64,000 bases of DNA from Vreelandella neptunia (GTDB lineage Bacteria > Pseudomonadota > Gammaproteobacteria > Pseudomonadales > Halomonadaceae). The stretch spans positions 806,001 through 870,000 of the forward strand of contig NZ_CP140255.1 of assembly GCF_034479615.1 (NCBI RefSeq). Direction: 5' to 3'. The position numbers and the translations under genes were made by a program. A model generated the notes under the pieces. That model had not been told where the DNA came from, did no database searches, and was given only the letters and a program-made list of their open reading frames with translations. Below, piece by piece: positions 17,507 through 26,965 of the stretch; within the stretch, counting starts at the first letter, position 1, and the number at the start of each line of letters is the position of its first letter.

Positions 17507-20500
17507 CTAATCAGCATCTTCCAACTGCGCTTGAGCCAAACGTTTCGCCCCTGCAAAGTCCGCTTTTCCAGAGCCAAGGTGAGGGATGGTCTCTACCGTA
17601 AACCAATGGCTGGGGATCATCATGGGTGGCGTACCGTTAGCGAGCATAGTGGCCTTAACAGTTTTGGCGTCTAACGCTGTTTCTGAGAGCAGCACAATGC
17701 GCTCACCTTTGCGGCTATCGGGAATATTCACCGCCATCAGTGCGGTGTCTATATCCTCCAGAGCCGCCTGAACCGCCGTTTCAACGACGCTGAGACTGAT
17801 CATTTCACCGCCGATTTTGGCAAAGCGGGCGTAGCGGTCAATCAGGGTTAAGAAGCCGTCTTCATCGATAAAGCCTTTATCCCCCGTTATGTACCAGCGG
17901 TGGCCATCGATCACATGAAGCGCCTTGGCCGTGCGGTTGGGGTCATTGAGGTAGCCCTGCATTATCTGCGGGCCGCTAATCAATATCATGCCTGCCTCGC
18001 CGGTGGGCAGCTCTTCAAAGCTCTCCGGGTCGACGATTTTGAAGCTGGTGCCGGGCAGCGGCATACCGACGGTGCCTACCTTGCTGCCCCGCTGCACCTG
18101 ATGATAGTGAACGCCCATGGCGTCGGGCAGGTTCACTGAGGCGACTGGGGCGATTTCCGTGGCACCGTAGCCTTCATACACAGGCTTGTGGAATTTCAGC
18201 GCAAAGCTATTACGCACGTTTTCGTCGAGCTTTTCAGCCCCGGCAACCACCACCCTCAAGCTTTCCAGCATTAACGGATGCACTTTTGAGCTGCGCACAA
18301 ACAGCCTTAAAAAGCTGGAGGTGCCGAACATGATAGTGGCTTTGTGCTTGGCAATAGCGCCTGCAATGCCGGGGGCATCGGTGGGGTCGGCGTGGCACAC
18401 CAGCGGTAGCCCTTCAATTAGCGGTAGCAGCTGGGTGACCGTGAGGCCAAAGGCGTGGAACAGCGGTAGTGAGCCCATTACAACGTCGTTGCTCTGAGTG
18501 TTGAGTACATCGGAGGTCTGCTTGATATTGGCCATCAGGTTGCGGTGACTGAGCATCACGCCCTTGGGTTCGCCTTCGCTTCCGCTGGAGAACAGGATGG
18601 CGGCAGTGGCATCGGCATCTTGGCCGTGGCAGAAGCAGCGCTGTAGTATCCAAGTCGGCAGTAGTCTTACCGCCAGCCAGGTACTCAAGCGCTCAGCGCG
18701 GCCAATCGTGGTTTGCAGGTCTTCTAAAAAGACCACCTGCTTCTCGCAAAGCAATTGGCTAACGTCGAGCCCGCGCTGCTCAAGCTTCTTCACAAAGCGC
18801 TGTGAGGTGAAGACGGTAGCGATTTCCGCCTGGGAAAGGGCAGAGGCAAGCGCCTCATGGTCGGCGGTGTAATTAAGATTCACCACCGTTTTGCCCGCCA
18901 GCAGCGTGGCCATATTGGCGATCACCCCGGCGCTGCTGGTAGGTAGCAGTAGGCCAACGTTCTGTCCTGGGTTGAGCTTGCGAAGTCGTTTTTCCATCAG
19001 CAGGCTGGCGGTGAGCGCTTGGCTTGCGTTGAGTGGGCGGCCCAGGGTATCGGCCAGGGCCAGATCGCTAGGGCGGCGCTTAACGCTCTGAATCCAGGCG
19101 TTAGGCAGGGTAGGTAGCTCGCCCATGGCCCGTTGCCAAGAGCGGGTAGCCTGCTCAAAAATACGCCGTTTAAGCACATCGGCAGAGGTGTCTTTGGGCA
19201 GCGGCTTGCCAAAAGCGACCACTACCGAGCGGTGGAATGGCGAATTGCGCAGCTCTTTAAGCTTGCTGGATGAGCGGGAGAACTGACTGCCCCACAGGCC
19301 ACGTAAATAGAAAGGCACAATTTTGACATCTGGATTCGCCATTTCACAGGCGCGCTCGTAACCACGACGGAATTCACCTAGCTGACCAGTACGGCTGATC
19401 GCCCCTTCAGGAAAGATGCACACCACCTCGCCTGCATTGAGCTGTTCAGCGACATCGGCCAAGGCCTTTTCGGCACCGCTGCCGCGCTCGATGGGAATAC
19501 AGCCCAAGGCTTTGAAGAACCAGCGCAGGTACCAACGCTGGTAAACCGATCTGAGCATTACAAAGCGCACTGGGCGGGGGCTGGCGATTTGTACCATGGC
19601 CCAATCCACCCAGCTGATATGGTTGCCCAATAGCAGCACGCCGCCCTGAGCGGGCAGGTTCTGCAAGCCATGGACGTCTACACGATAGCGGCGTGTCAGC
19701 AGGAAACTCAACAGAAAGCGCACCAAGCTTTGGGGCAGCTTAACAATGGTGTAACCACCGCCCACCATGGCCACGGTAGCGATCAGTAGCAGCAGATAGT
19801 GGCTATTCACTCCCGCCAACGCGAATAGCGCCGTGAGCACCAAAAAGCCCATCATGGCGATGTTTTGAATCCAGTTATTAGCGGCCAGCACGGTGCCTAG
19901 CTCGTTGTCGGCGGCGTGAAACTGAATCAGCGCGTTAAGCGGCACAATGAAAAGCCCGCCCATGATGCCGATAAAAACAAAGTTCAGCGCCTGGCTTACG
20001 GGCGTGGTTAACAGCGGCAAGCACCATAAACCCACAGCCACCCCAACGGCGCCAACGGGAATCAAGCCGGTTTCAATACGGTTGTGGGAAAGTTTGCTGG
20101 CGAATAGGGAACCCAGCGCAATCCCGATGCCGCTAGCGGCGAGAATACCCTGGAGCACTAAGGTGTTATCGATACTCAGGGCATCTTTGGCATATGCGGG
20201 AAAAGCCGCCAGCAGTACTTGGCCCACTGACCAAAAGGTGGCCAGGCCGATAATGGAGAGCCTGATGACAGGCTGGCGAGCGATAATCCGCAGATTGTCT
20301 TTTAGGGCAGTGCCCCTGATGTAGCGCTGCCAGGTCAGCGGTGTGTCTGACCGAGTGGTGTGATCAGGCGGAAGGCGGTAGAGCGCCACCACCTGGAGGG
20401 CACTATTGAGCACCAGCAGCCAGCCCAGAGGGGCTATTTGGCGCAACAGCTGCGCTGGGGTTTGATCGTCCGGTGAGACCCAGGTCTCAAATAGCGCAGT

Positions 20501-20974
20501 AAATGCCACAGTGCCTGCCAGAATGGCGCCAATCGTAACCGCCTGGATCAGCCCGTTGGCTTCCGCCAAATGCGGCTTGCCGAAGAGCCCTTTTACCAAG
20601 CCGTATTTGGCCGGTGAGTAAAAGGCCGATTGAATCGCCAGCAGTAGCGTCATGGAAAAGGCCAGCCAGAACCAGCCTTGGTAGTAAGCGGCGGTGATGC
20701 CCAGTGAGACCACGACGGCGGCCCAGGCCGATGTGCGCAGAACACGTACCTTAGGGTAACTGTCAGCCACATGGCCCGCCGGGCTGAACAGTAAAATAAA
20801 CGGCAGCAGGATAAGTCCGTTGACCAGTGCGGTGAGCACAACCTGTGCTCCGCCATCGTAACTTTTGAAGATCGTGTTCTGAATGACGATCTTGTGGCCT
20901 AGATCCACAAAGGCATTGAGAAAAATAGCGATCAAATAGGGCCAAGCGCCCTTCAAGTGCAGTAGTCGATGCAT
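17507..20974 (-). CDS. aas: Fused lysophospholipid transporter / acyltransferase / acyl-ACP synthetase (LplT-Aas)
   Basis: 1155-residue protein that salvages lysophospholipids. Residues 1-410 are a 12-helix MFS domain like LplT, which flips lysophosphatidylethanolamine. Residues 425-620 are a PlsC acyltransferase with the H-x4-D motif in GNHISWVDWA and the FPEGAISRTG motif. Residues 640-1150 are an AMP-forming acyl-ACP synthetase with ILFSSGSEGEPKGVMLSHRN and the GYGATE motif. In E. coli the transporter (lplT) and enzyme (aas) are separate genes; the fusion is a known variant in other proteobacteria. Divergent from an XRE regulator gene, with a clear terminator downstream. Confidence 0.93.
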   Translation of the reverse strand: MHRLLHLKGAWPYLIAIFLNAFVDLGHKIVIQNTIFKSYDGGAQVVLTALVNGLILLPFILLFSPAGHVADSYPKVRVLRTSAWAAVVVSLGITAAYYQGWFWLAFSMTLLLAIQSAFYSPAKYGLVKGLFGKPHLAEANGLIQAVTIGAILAGTVAFTALFETWVSPDDQTPAQLLRQIAPLGWLLVLNSALQVVALYRLPPDHTTRSDTPLTWQRYIRGTALKDNLRIIARQPVIRLSIIGLATFWSVGQVLLAAFPAYAKDALSIDNTLVLQGILAASGIGIALGSLFASKLSHNRIETGLIPVGAVGVAVGLWCLPLLTTPVSQALNFVFIGIMGGLFIVPLNALIQFHAADNELGTVLAANNWIQNIAMMGFLVLTALFALAGVNSHYLLLLIATVAMVGGGYTIVKLPQSLVRFLLSFLLTRRYRVDVHGLQNLPAQGGVLLLGNHISWVDWAMVQIASPRPVRFVMLRSVYQRWYLRWFFKALGCIPIERGSGAEKALADVAEQLNAGEVVCIFPEGAISRTGQLGEFRRGYERACEMANPDVKIVPFYLRGLWGSQFSRSSSKLKELRNSPFHRSVVVAFGKPLPKDTSADVLKRRIFEQATRSWQRAMGELPTLPNAWIQSVKRRPSDLALADTLGRPLNASQALTASLLMEKRLRKLNPGQNVGLLLPTSSAGVIANMATLLAGKTVVNLNYTADHEALASALSQAEIATVFTSQRFVKKLEQRGLDVSQLLCEKQVVFLEDLQTTIGRAERLSTWLAVRLLPTWILQRCFCHGQDADATAAILFSSGSEGEPKGVMLSHRNLMANIKQTSDVLNTQSNDVVMGSLPLFHAFGLTVTQLLPLIEGLPLVCHADPTDAPGIAGAIAKHKATIMFGTSSFLRLFVRSSKVHPLMLESLRVVVAGAEKLDENVRNSFALKFHKPVYEGYGATEIAPVASVNLPDAMGVHYHQVQRGSKVGTVGMPLPGTSFKIVDPESFEELPTGEAGMILISGPQIMQGYLNDPNRTAKALHVIDGHRWYITGDKGFIDEDGFLTLIDRYARFAKIGGEMISLSVVETAVQAALEDIDTALMAVNIPDSRKGERIVLLSETALDAKTVKATMLANGTPPMMIPSHWFTVETIPHLGSGKADFAGAKRLAQAQLEDAD

Positions 20975-21133
20975 CGTTGTTTAGCCTTCTTAATCCCTGG
21001 AAGTCGTAGCACTTTCTCTGTGAGGCTTACTGGTTGCAACTCATTTGCACAAAGTTGTGTCATGGGTGCTGTTTGGTATCATTATTTGCTACTTCCGTGT
21101 GTGATACCTTCTCACGACGCTTTAGAGGTTACT

Positions 21134-21871
21134 ATGTCCCAAGCCGATTCACTGATTGAAACGCTAAAGCGACAGCTTCGCGCTCAGGGTAAAACCTATG
21201 CCGATGTCGCTCAGTGGCTGGCGTTGAGCGAAGCCTCCGTGAAGCGGCTGTTCGCTGAGAAGCACTTTACGCTATCGCGGCTGGAGTGCATCTGCGACCA
21301 GCTAAATATCGAATTCGCCGAGCTGGTGCAGACCATGCAAGCGGACGAGCAGCGTTTGCAGGAGCTAACCCATGCCCAAGAACAGAGTATTGTGGATGAT
21401 CGTGAGCTGTTTCTGGTGGCTGTCTGCGTCATCAATGGCTATAGCTTCGACGAAATTCATCACCAGTACCAGCTAAGTGAAGCAGAGTGTATCCGTCAGT
21501 TACTGAAGCTTGAGCGGCTTAAGCTTATTGATCTACTCCCCGATAACCGGATCAGACGTCGGGTAGCCGCCAATTTCCGCTGGCGAGCGGACGGGCCAAT
21601 CCAGCGTTTCTTTCAGCAGCATATCGCCAACGAATTTTTCCGCTCCCGTTTTGATAGTGACAGCGAAAAACTCATTGTCCTTAACGGGCTATTATCCCCT
21701 GCGGGAAATGCTGAATGGCAGCAGACCATGCAGCGCTTGGCAAAAGAATTTCATGCGCTATGCGAACGAGAGAGCGGGCTACCCATTCATCAGCGGTTTG
21801 GCACGACCTCGGTGCTGGCGGTACGGCAGTGGCAGTACGGACTGTTCCAAGGCTATAAGCGCGAGGGTTAA
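21134..21871 (+). CDS. XRE-family transcriptional regulator
   Basis: 245 residues from the ATG at 21134 (MSQADSLIETLKRQLRAQGK). An N-terminal Cro/C1-type helix-turn-helix (TYADVAQWLALSEASVKRLFAEK) is followed by about 180 residues with no recognised domain. The upstream in-frame ATG at 20969 overlaps the aas start on the other strand and is not used. Divergent from aas, about 160 bp apart, so it may respond to membrane lipid state, but there is no direct evidence. Confidence 0.82.
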   Translation: MSQADSLIETLKRQLRAQGKTYADVAQWLALSEASVKRLFAEKHFTLSRLECICDQLNIEFAELVQTMQADEQRLQELTHAQEQSIVDDRELFLVAVCVINGYSFDEIHHQYQLSEAECIRQLLKLERLKLIDLLPDNRIRRRVAANFRWRADGPIQRFFQQHIANEFFRSRFDSDSEKLIVLNGLLSPAGNAEWQQTMQRLAKEFHALCERESGLPIHQRFGTTSVLAVRQWQYGLFQGYKREG

Positions 21872-21910
21872 GTAAGAAGGTAGATGAAATAAAGGTTGAG
21901 ACTGCCACCG

Positions 21911-22846
21911 CTATAGTGATGTATCACGAAAGCTGGCAGCTTCGTGTTCAAGCCACTCCGTGAATCTAGCTACCGCCGGTGGCGCTTCTCCATTACTAGG
22001 TAGAATCAGTTCGTAGGCGAATGGAGAAGCGAGTGGATATTGCTCCGCAAAAGGGCGTACCAGAACACCGCTCGCTAGCCGGTCAGCTACCAGAGGGTAG
22101 CTGGCGAGTACCACGCCTTGGCCGGCAATGGCCTGATCCAGAGCCAGGCTGTAAAGCGAGTATTGCCGCTGGTTGGGCATCTTGGTGAGCGCTACCCCGG
22201 CGCTTTTAAACCAATCACTCCAGCCTGGGATATGGTGGCCTGCGTGGCTGCACCATTCCACGGTGAGCAGCGTCTGTGCCAGCAAATCGTTGGGGGTTTG
22301 TATGCTTGCCTGCGCTAATAGGGAGGGCGAGCAAACCGGAAATAGCGTGTCTTCAAATAGACGCTGGCTGGTGACGCCGGGCCAAGGGCCCCGGCCGTAG
22401 CGAAGTGATAAGCGTGCCCTGTTGGGCAACCACAGCGGTGGCGTTAAGCGCGCCTCGGCATCCAGAGAGATTTCTATTTGCCGCTCATTAGCTTCAAAGC
22501 GGGGTAAGCGGGGGAGCAGCCAGAGTTGTAGAAAAGAGGGCGGTGCACTCAGTAGCAAGCGAAAAGCCTCTTCTGAGCGCTCGGTGACGTTCTGTATGCC
22601 GTTGGCGATACGCAAAAGGCCCGCTTGAACATCTTCAGCCAGTACCCGGCCTGCCTCGGTGGCAAAAACTCCATTGGCATGACGTTCAAAAAGTACCACG
22701 CCTAAGTGATCTTCCAACTGTTTGACCTGTCGGCTAACGGCGCCAGGCGTCACCCCGAGACGATAAGCGGCGGCTTTGAAGCTATTTTCGCGCACGGCCT
22801 CGGCAAACGCGCGCAGGGCATTCAGCGGTAGCCTTTCTATTCTCAT
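21911..22846 (-). CDS. LysR-family regulator (GcvA-like)
   Basis: 311 residues from the ATG at 22846 (MRIERLPLNALRAFAEAVRENS). The helix-turn-helix (SFKAAAYRLGVTPGAVSRQVKQLED) and the LPLNALRAFEA-type start resemble the GcvA/TrpI branch of LysR. The longer frame to 22921 gives an atypical N-terminus. Divergent from a DMT exporter gene 97 bp away, which it probably regulates. Confidence 0.9.
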   Translation of the reverse strand: MRIERLPLNALRAFAEAVRENSFKAAAYRLGVTPGAVSRQVKQLEDHLGVVLFERHANGVFATEAGRVLAEDVQAGLLRIANGIQNVTERSEEAFRLLLSAPPSFLQLWLLPRLPRFEANERQIEISLDAEARLTPPLWLPNRARLSLRYGRGPWPGVTSQRLFEDTLFPVCSPSLLAQASIQTPNDLLAQTLLTVEWCSHAGHHIPGWSDWFKSAGVALTKMPNQRQYSLYSLALDQAIAGQGVVLASYPLVADRLASGVLVRPFAEQYPLASPFAYELILPSNGEAPPAVARFTEWLEHEAASFRDTSL

Positions 22847-22943
22847 AGCGTGAGTTTTCCTAAGCCTAGACCCGATAAGTAATCGTTTGTACGCACAGAT
22901 GCTTACTGTTGCAATGGGCACCTATAGGTTATAGGAGCCCGCA

Positions 22944-23873
22944 ATGAGTAATCAAAGAGTAGCCTCAAATCCCCATTCTGGCTGCATAATTGGTCGTGCA
23001 CAGCGAAAGACAGTGGACGCAACGGCAGCATCGCTGATGCTGCTATTTTGCCTAGTGTTGGGTTTTCAGCAAGTGGCCATTAAAGGTGTGGCTGAGGATA
23101 TATCACCCATGGTACAGATGGCCCTGCGCTCCATTATGGCGGTTTGCCTGGTCGGCGGGCTGGCTTATTGGCGAGGCATTCGGTGGGCGGATGTGGGTCA
23201 CCATTGGAGCCCTGGGTTACTGGTGGGCCTCGGGTTTGCTGCTGAGTTCGCTTTTATCGCCTGGGGGTTAACCTATACCTTGGCGTCCCACATGTCGGTG
23301 TTTCTGTATACTGCGCCTATCTTCGCTGCCCTGGGTTTACATCTTTGGGTACCTGGCGAGCAACTCTCCATTCGCCAGTGGTGGGGCGTCGGCTTGGCAT
23401 TTCTGGGAATGGTGATTGCCATGGCGCCAAGCGGCGCCTATAGCATCGAGATTGTCATCGGTGATGCACTGGGCTTGCTCGCAGGTCTCTCATGGGCAGC
23501 CACGACCGTTGTGATCCGCAGAACATCGCTTTCCGAAGCGCCAGCAGAGCTCACTCTGAGCTATCAACTGAGTGTGACGGCGTTGTTGCTCCTGCCGGTG
23601 GCGGCTATATCCGGACAGCTAATGAGCGCGCAGTTTACCCCGATGGCGATAGCCAGCCTTGGCTTTCAGACGCTGATCATTTCGTTTGCTGCGCTGCTGT
23701 TATGGTTTACCTTGTTGCGCCGCTACCGCGCTTCGCAGTTAGGCGTGTTTTCTTTCTTGGCGCCGCTTTTCGGTATTCTGTTTGGTACACTGCTGCTCAA
23801 TGAGCCGCTGAGCATTAATTTTGTAATCGGCGGTGGCGTTATTTTAGTTGGCATCATTCTGGTGACTCGCTAA
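22944..23873 (+). CDS. DMT/EamA-family transporter
   Basis: 309 residues with ten hydrophobic helices in two EamA repeats (first from about residue 30, second from about 170). Typical motifs are ALRSIMAVCLVGGL, TYTLASHMSVFLYTAPIFAALG and APLFGILFGTLLLNEPLS. The ATG at 22944 has TAGGAG about 8 nt upstream. Exporter of unknown metabolite, likely under the divergent LysR. Confidence 0.9.
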   Translation: MSNQRVASNPHSGCIIGRAQRKTVDATAASLMLLFCLVLGFQQVAIKGVAEDISPMVQMALRSIMAVCLVGGLAYWRGIRWADVGHHWSPGLLVGLGFAAEFAFIAWGLTYTLASHMSVFLYTAPIFAALGLHLWVPGEQLSIRQWWGVGLAFLGMVIAMAPSGAYSIEIVIGDALGLLAGLSWAATTVVIRRTSLSEAPAELTLSYQLSVTALLLLPVAAISGQLMSAQFTPMAIASLGFQTLIISFAALLLWFTLLRRYRASQLGVFSFLAPLFGILFGTLLLNEPLSINFVIGGGVILVGIILVTR

Positions 23874-23909
23874 ACGCATGCACCCATCTATCTCTGCGAA
23901 GACACCGAT

Positions 23910-24776
23910 ATGAGCATTACCCCTTTTCAAGCACTGGCGTGCCCGCTAGACGGAAAACCACTCAGTTGGTCGGATAGCGTTTGGCGATGCTCTGATGGTC
24001 ACAGCTTTGATATTGCTAAGCAGGGCTACGTTAATTTACTGCCGGTGCAGCAAAAACGTTCCTACGATCCGGGGGATAGCAAGGCGATGGTGGCCGCTCG
24101 CCAGCGTTTTCTTGGTGCTGGGCATTACCAAGCTATTGCGGAGGCGGTTAGTAATGCCGTGTTGAGCCATGCTGAGGTTCAAGCGGTGGGCAACCCGCCA
24201 TTTAGCTGCCTGGATGCCGGCTGCGGTGAAGGTTACTACCTTCGCCAATTAGCTGATGCAGCGACTAACACGCATCCACTTTCGCTGATGGGGCTGGATA
24301 TCTCTAAATGGGCGGTATTAGCCGCTGCAAAGCAAGACAATAAACAGGCACCGTTAAGTAGTTGGGTGGTGGGCAGTAATGCGCACTTGCCCGTGCAGAC
24401 GGAAACGCTGGATTGCGTGCTGTGCATGTTTGGCTTTCCGGTATTAAGCGAGTTTGCCCGTGTGTTGAGAACCGGAGGCGTACTACTGCAGGTCGAGGCG
24501 GGGCCCAATCACTTGAGGGAGCTGCGGGAGGTTATCTATCCCACGTTAAAGCCTGAACGCTCGACTGAGATAGAGGTGCTGGAAGGCTTTACTCACCATA
24601 GCATCGAGAGAGTAAGCTACTCGCTTGCGCTAAACGGCAGTGACGAAATTGTCGATCTGTTGGCGATGACGCCGCATCTTTACCGGGCCAGCGCTGAGGG
24701 GCGTGTGCGTGCAGCGGCTCTTGAAATGCTGTCCGTAACGGTGGATGTGCGGCTGGTGATCTATACGAAAATATAA
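23910..24776 (+). CDS. rlmA: 23S rRNA (guanine745-N1)-methyltransferase RlmA
   Basis: 288 residues. A zinc-binding N-terminus (CPLDGKPL and WRCSDGHSFDIAKQGYVNLLP) is followed by a SAM-dependent methyltransferase fold with motif I in CLDAGCGEGYYL. Both parts match RlmA, which methylates G745 in helix 35 of 23S rRNA. The stop codon is immediately followed by copy A of a MITE-like element, which may therefore supply its 3' untranslated region. Confidence 0.92.
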   Translation: MSITPFQALACPLDGKPLSWSDSVWRCSDGHSFDIAKQGYVNLLPVQQKRSYDPGDSKAMVAARQRFLGAGHYQAIAEAVSNAVLSHAEVQAVGNPPFSCLDAGCGEGYYLRQLADAATNTHPLSLMGLDISKWAVLAAAKQDNKQAPLSSWVVGSNAHLPVQTETLDCVLCMFGFPVLSEFARVLRTGGVLLQVEAGPNHLRELREVIYPTLKPERSTEIEVLEGFTHHSIERVSYSLALNGSDEIVDLLAMTPHLYRASAEGRVRAAALEMLSVTVDVRLVIYTKI

Positions 24777-24777
24777 G

Positions 24778-24926
24778 GGTTATTCGTCATCTGATGCGGA
24801 TTTAAGATTAATCGGCCATTTTGTGTCTTAATGGCTGTCAGCCTAATTGGTCGCGAGCTAAAGCTACGTCCCACAGGTCAACTATCAGGCTGGTAGAAAT
24901 AATTTTATACTGAATGACGAATAGCC
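24778..24926. mobile_element. MITE-like element, copy A (149 bp, internally shortened)
   Basis: Left end GGTTATTCGTCATCT; right end GAATGACGAATAGCC, whose complement is GGCTATTCGTCATTC. Flanks are AATATAAG on the left and AATATAAA on the right, a 7/8 match to the 8-bp duplication seen around the other copies. The interior keeps one REP-like arm (GGTCGCGAGCTAAAGCTACG). Related copies lie at 36426-36732 and 40935-41164. No coding capacity. Confidence 0.8.
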
Positions 24927-24972
24927 AATATAAAAGGGTAGTGTAAACGCCGTTTTAGTATGCTCCAAACGC

Positions 24973-25000
24973 AACAAGGCCCGCATAAGCGGGCCTTGTT
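24973..25000 (-). terminator. Terminator of the cold-shock gene
   Basis: AACAAGGCCCGC and GCGGGCCTTGTT form a perfect 12-bp stem with loop ATAA, 58 bp beyond the csp stop. The short TTGTT runs on both strands suggest it may act in both directions. A second small stem-loop (CGAACCT/AGGTTCG, 25004-25021) lies beside it. Confidence 0.8.
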
Positions 25001-25058
25001 ATCCGAACCTCGAAAGGTTCGAGCAAATTCTTAAGCGCTATGTCTTAAAGACTTAGAC

Positions 25059-25265
25059 TTAGGAAATTTGCTTGATGTTTGAAGCTTGAAGGCCTTTCTT
25101 ACCCTGGGTAACGTCAAAAGAAACGTTAGCGCCTTCTTGCAGGGTTTTGAAGCCGTCTGCTTGAATTTCAGAGAAATGGGCAAACAGGTCATCGCCGCCG
25201 TCAGAGGGAGCAATAAAACCGAAGCCTTTAGTATCGTTGAACCACTTAACTGTGCCAGTAGACAT
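25059..25265 (-). CDS. CspA-family cold-shock protein
   Basis: 68-residue single OB-fold RNA chaperone ([20 protein letters not shown]). It carries RNP1 (KGFGFI) and an RNP2-like segment (DLFAHF). Length and sequence are those of CspA/CspC-type proteins. The upstream in-frame ATG at 25346 lies before the ribosome site (AAAGGA) and promoter and is rejected. Confidence 0.95.
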   Translation of the reverse strand: MSTGTVKWFNDTKGFGFIAPSDGGDDLFAHFSEIQADGFKTLQEGANVSFDVTQGKKGLQASNIKQIS

Positions 25266-25579
25266 AGTAAAAATCCTTTCGCGCAAAGCGCTTAGTAAAG
25301 TTCCTGGTATCACCCAGATTAATAGCGGATAAAACAAGGAATACAATTACAGGCTTGCCGAAAGATCTCGTACACGTCTATCTCGTACATTTCCAAATCT
25401 TTTTCGTACACTTCTGAAACCATGCTTGCTTGCTAACCAACTGACGCTACAGTGTCACGGATTGCTCGATGTGTCAAAGCCTTTCTGGATTATCTTGCCT
25501 ATGGGGCAGTGAGAGCCTCTATTGCCAGCCCATTCTTCAGTACGCAGCTCTGCCCCGTCCCCTCCCTTAATCCTCTTGG
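25266..25579 (-). promoter_or_regulatory. csp promoter region
   Basis: 314 bp without a gene. On the minus strand a -35-like TTGTAT (25346-25341) and a -10-like TATTAA (25324-25319), 16 bp apart, precede the csp ATG by about 55 bp; AAAGGA serves as ribosome site. The remainder (25350-25579) shows nothing recognisable. Confidence 0.45.
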
Positions 25580-25951
25580 TTAATCCGTGGACATATTCTG
25601 TTGGCGATATAACACCATTCCAGCGTGGTAAAGCACATCGTCAATGAATTCACCGTCAGCGGTAAAGCCAGTGTCGTCCCAGTATTCGATGTGGTTACCC
25701 GTCACTTTATAGCGCCCCTGATAAGCGCTTTCACGCTCGCCACGGGCTTCATCGTAGCGGTTGTTGGCTAGAAGCTCATGACGTATATAACCGTCTTTGG
25801 TTACCCACGTTCCAACATAAGGATGGTCTGCCATGGCGTCATTTCCTTCGTTTAGGATAGGTTGAGCAGAGGTGGTCGTTGGAAAAATAGTGATAATGCC
25901 TGCGACCACCAGGGCACGTTTCCAGTAAATGGGAAGCTTGTTTTCTTGCAT
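25580..25951 (-). CDS. Atu4866-domain secreted protein
   Basis: 123 residues. A signal peptide (hydrophobic ALVVAGIITIFPTTTSA) precedes a compact domain beginning HPYVGTWVTKDGYIRHELL and containing YQGRYKVTGNHIEYWDDTGF, the pattern of the Atu4866 family (beta-rich, lipocalin-like). It follows an SDR gene on the same strand after 61 bp; this pair with a divergent AraC gene is a recurring arrangement. Function unknown. Confidence 0.82.
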   Translation of the reverse strand: MQENKLPIYWKRALVVAGIITIFPTTTSAQPILNEGNDAMADHPYVGTWVTKDGYIRHELLANNRYDEARGERESAYQGRYKVTGNHIEYWDDTGFTADGEFIDDVLYHAGMVLYRQQNMSTD

Positions 25952-26012
25952 GAATATCGCTCGCGCTAATGTTTACGTTCGGCCAAAAGCTCGCACAGCG
26001 CCTGACACGCAG

Positions 26013-26753
26013 TTAGTGACTCGCCGTAGGCCGTACTACGATATCGCTGGTATCCACGTCATCGGGCTGGTTGATGGCATGCGCAATGGCGGAGGCGATA
26101 GCCTCGGGCTTGAGTGCAATTTGGCGGAAAAGGTCGATTGCCTTGGCGGTTTCAGCGTCGGTGATGGTATTGGCCAGCTCTGATTCCACTACCCCTGGGT
26201 AGACACAGGTCACGCGGATCTTGTCGGTTTCCTGGCGTAGCCCATCGGAAATCGCGCGCACCGCATATTTAGTGGCGCAGTAGACTGCTGCGGTGGGCAT
26301 AACAGTGAGGCCACCGATGGAGGAGATGTTGATCACCTGGCCACTTTCCTGGGCCTGCATAGTAGGCAGAACAGCGGCGATACCATTGAGTACGCCGCGA
26401 ATGTTGACATCGATCATGCGGTTCCACTCATCTACTTTGAGCGCTGCCAAAGGCGATAAGGGCATGACGCCCGCGTTGTTGACGATGACATCTATGCGGC
26501 CGTGGGTATTGATCGCGAAATCCGCAAACGCCTGCATGTCTTTAAGGTCGGTGACATCCAGCGCCTGGAAATCCACGCTGCCGCCCTCTTCGCGAAGTGA
26601 GTGTGTCAATGCTTCCAATCGGTCAGTTCGGCGTGCGCCAATAATCAAATGGTGCCCTTGACCTGCAAGCCAGCGAGTAGTGGCTTCACCGATGCCGCTG
26701 CTGGCACCGGTCAGTAAAACGACTTTGGAAGATGGGGTTGTTAAAGCAGTCAT
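26013..26753 (-). CDS. Short-chain dehydrogenase/reductase
   Basis: 246-residue NAD(P)-dependent oxidoreductase of the classical SDR family. The cofactor motif is TGASSGIG, followed by NNAG (VNNAGVMPL), the catalytic Ser (ISSIGG) and Y-x3-K (YCATK). It starts MTALTTPSSKVVLLTGA. Upstream of the Atu4866 gene and divergent from an AraC regulator. Substrate unknown. Confidence 0.92.
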   Translation of the reverse strand: MTALTTPSSKVVLLTGASSGIGEATTRWLAGQGHHLIIGARRTDRLEALTHSLREEGGSVDFQALDVTDLKDMQAFADFAINTHGRIDVIVNNAGVMPLSPLAALKVDEWNRMIDVNIRGVLNGIAAVLPTMQAQESGQVINISSIGGLTVMPTAAVYCATKYAVRAISDGLRQETDKIRVTCVYPGVVESELANTITDAETAKAIDLFRQIALKPEAIASAIAHAINQPDDVDTSDIVVRPTASH

Positions 26754-26965
26754 TGGATAATCCTCAGGGTGGTGGGTACCCAGAGAAGATTAAGCTGCTG
26801 CGGCTGGCATCTGTATAGGCAATCCTATTGCATGCTTGCCTAATCCTATTTGATTGTTAAAGGAGGGCGGCGAGACAAGCAACAAAGTATGTATATTGCT
26901 CTTATGGTGTTATTGGCTCTTAGGGATTGGTTGAGGTGCCGACACGTATTACCGAGGTGGTTAAC

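Noticed and set aside
18186..18497. Plus-strand frames of 60-125 codons across the aas gene
   Set aside because: All are antisense shadows of the 1155-residue fusion protein and show no start signals or domain similarity.
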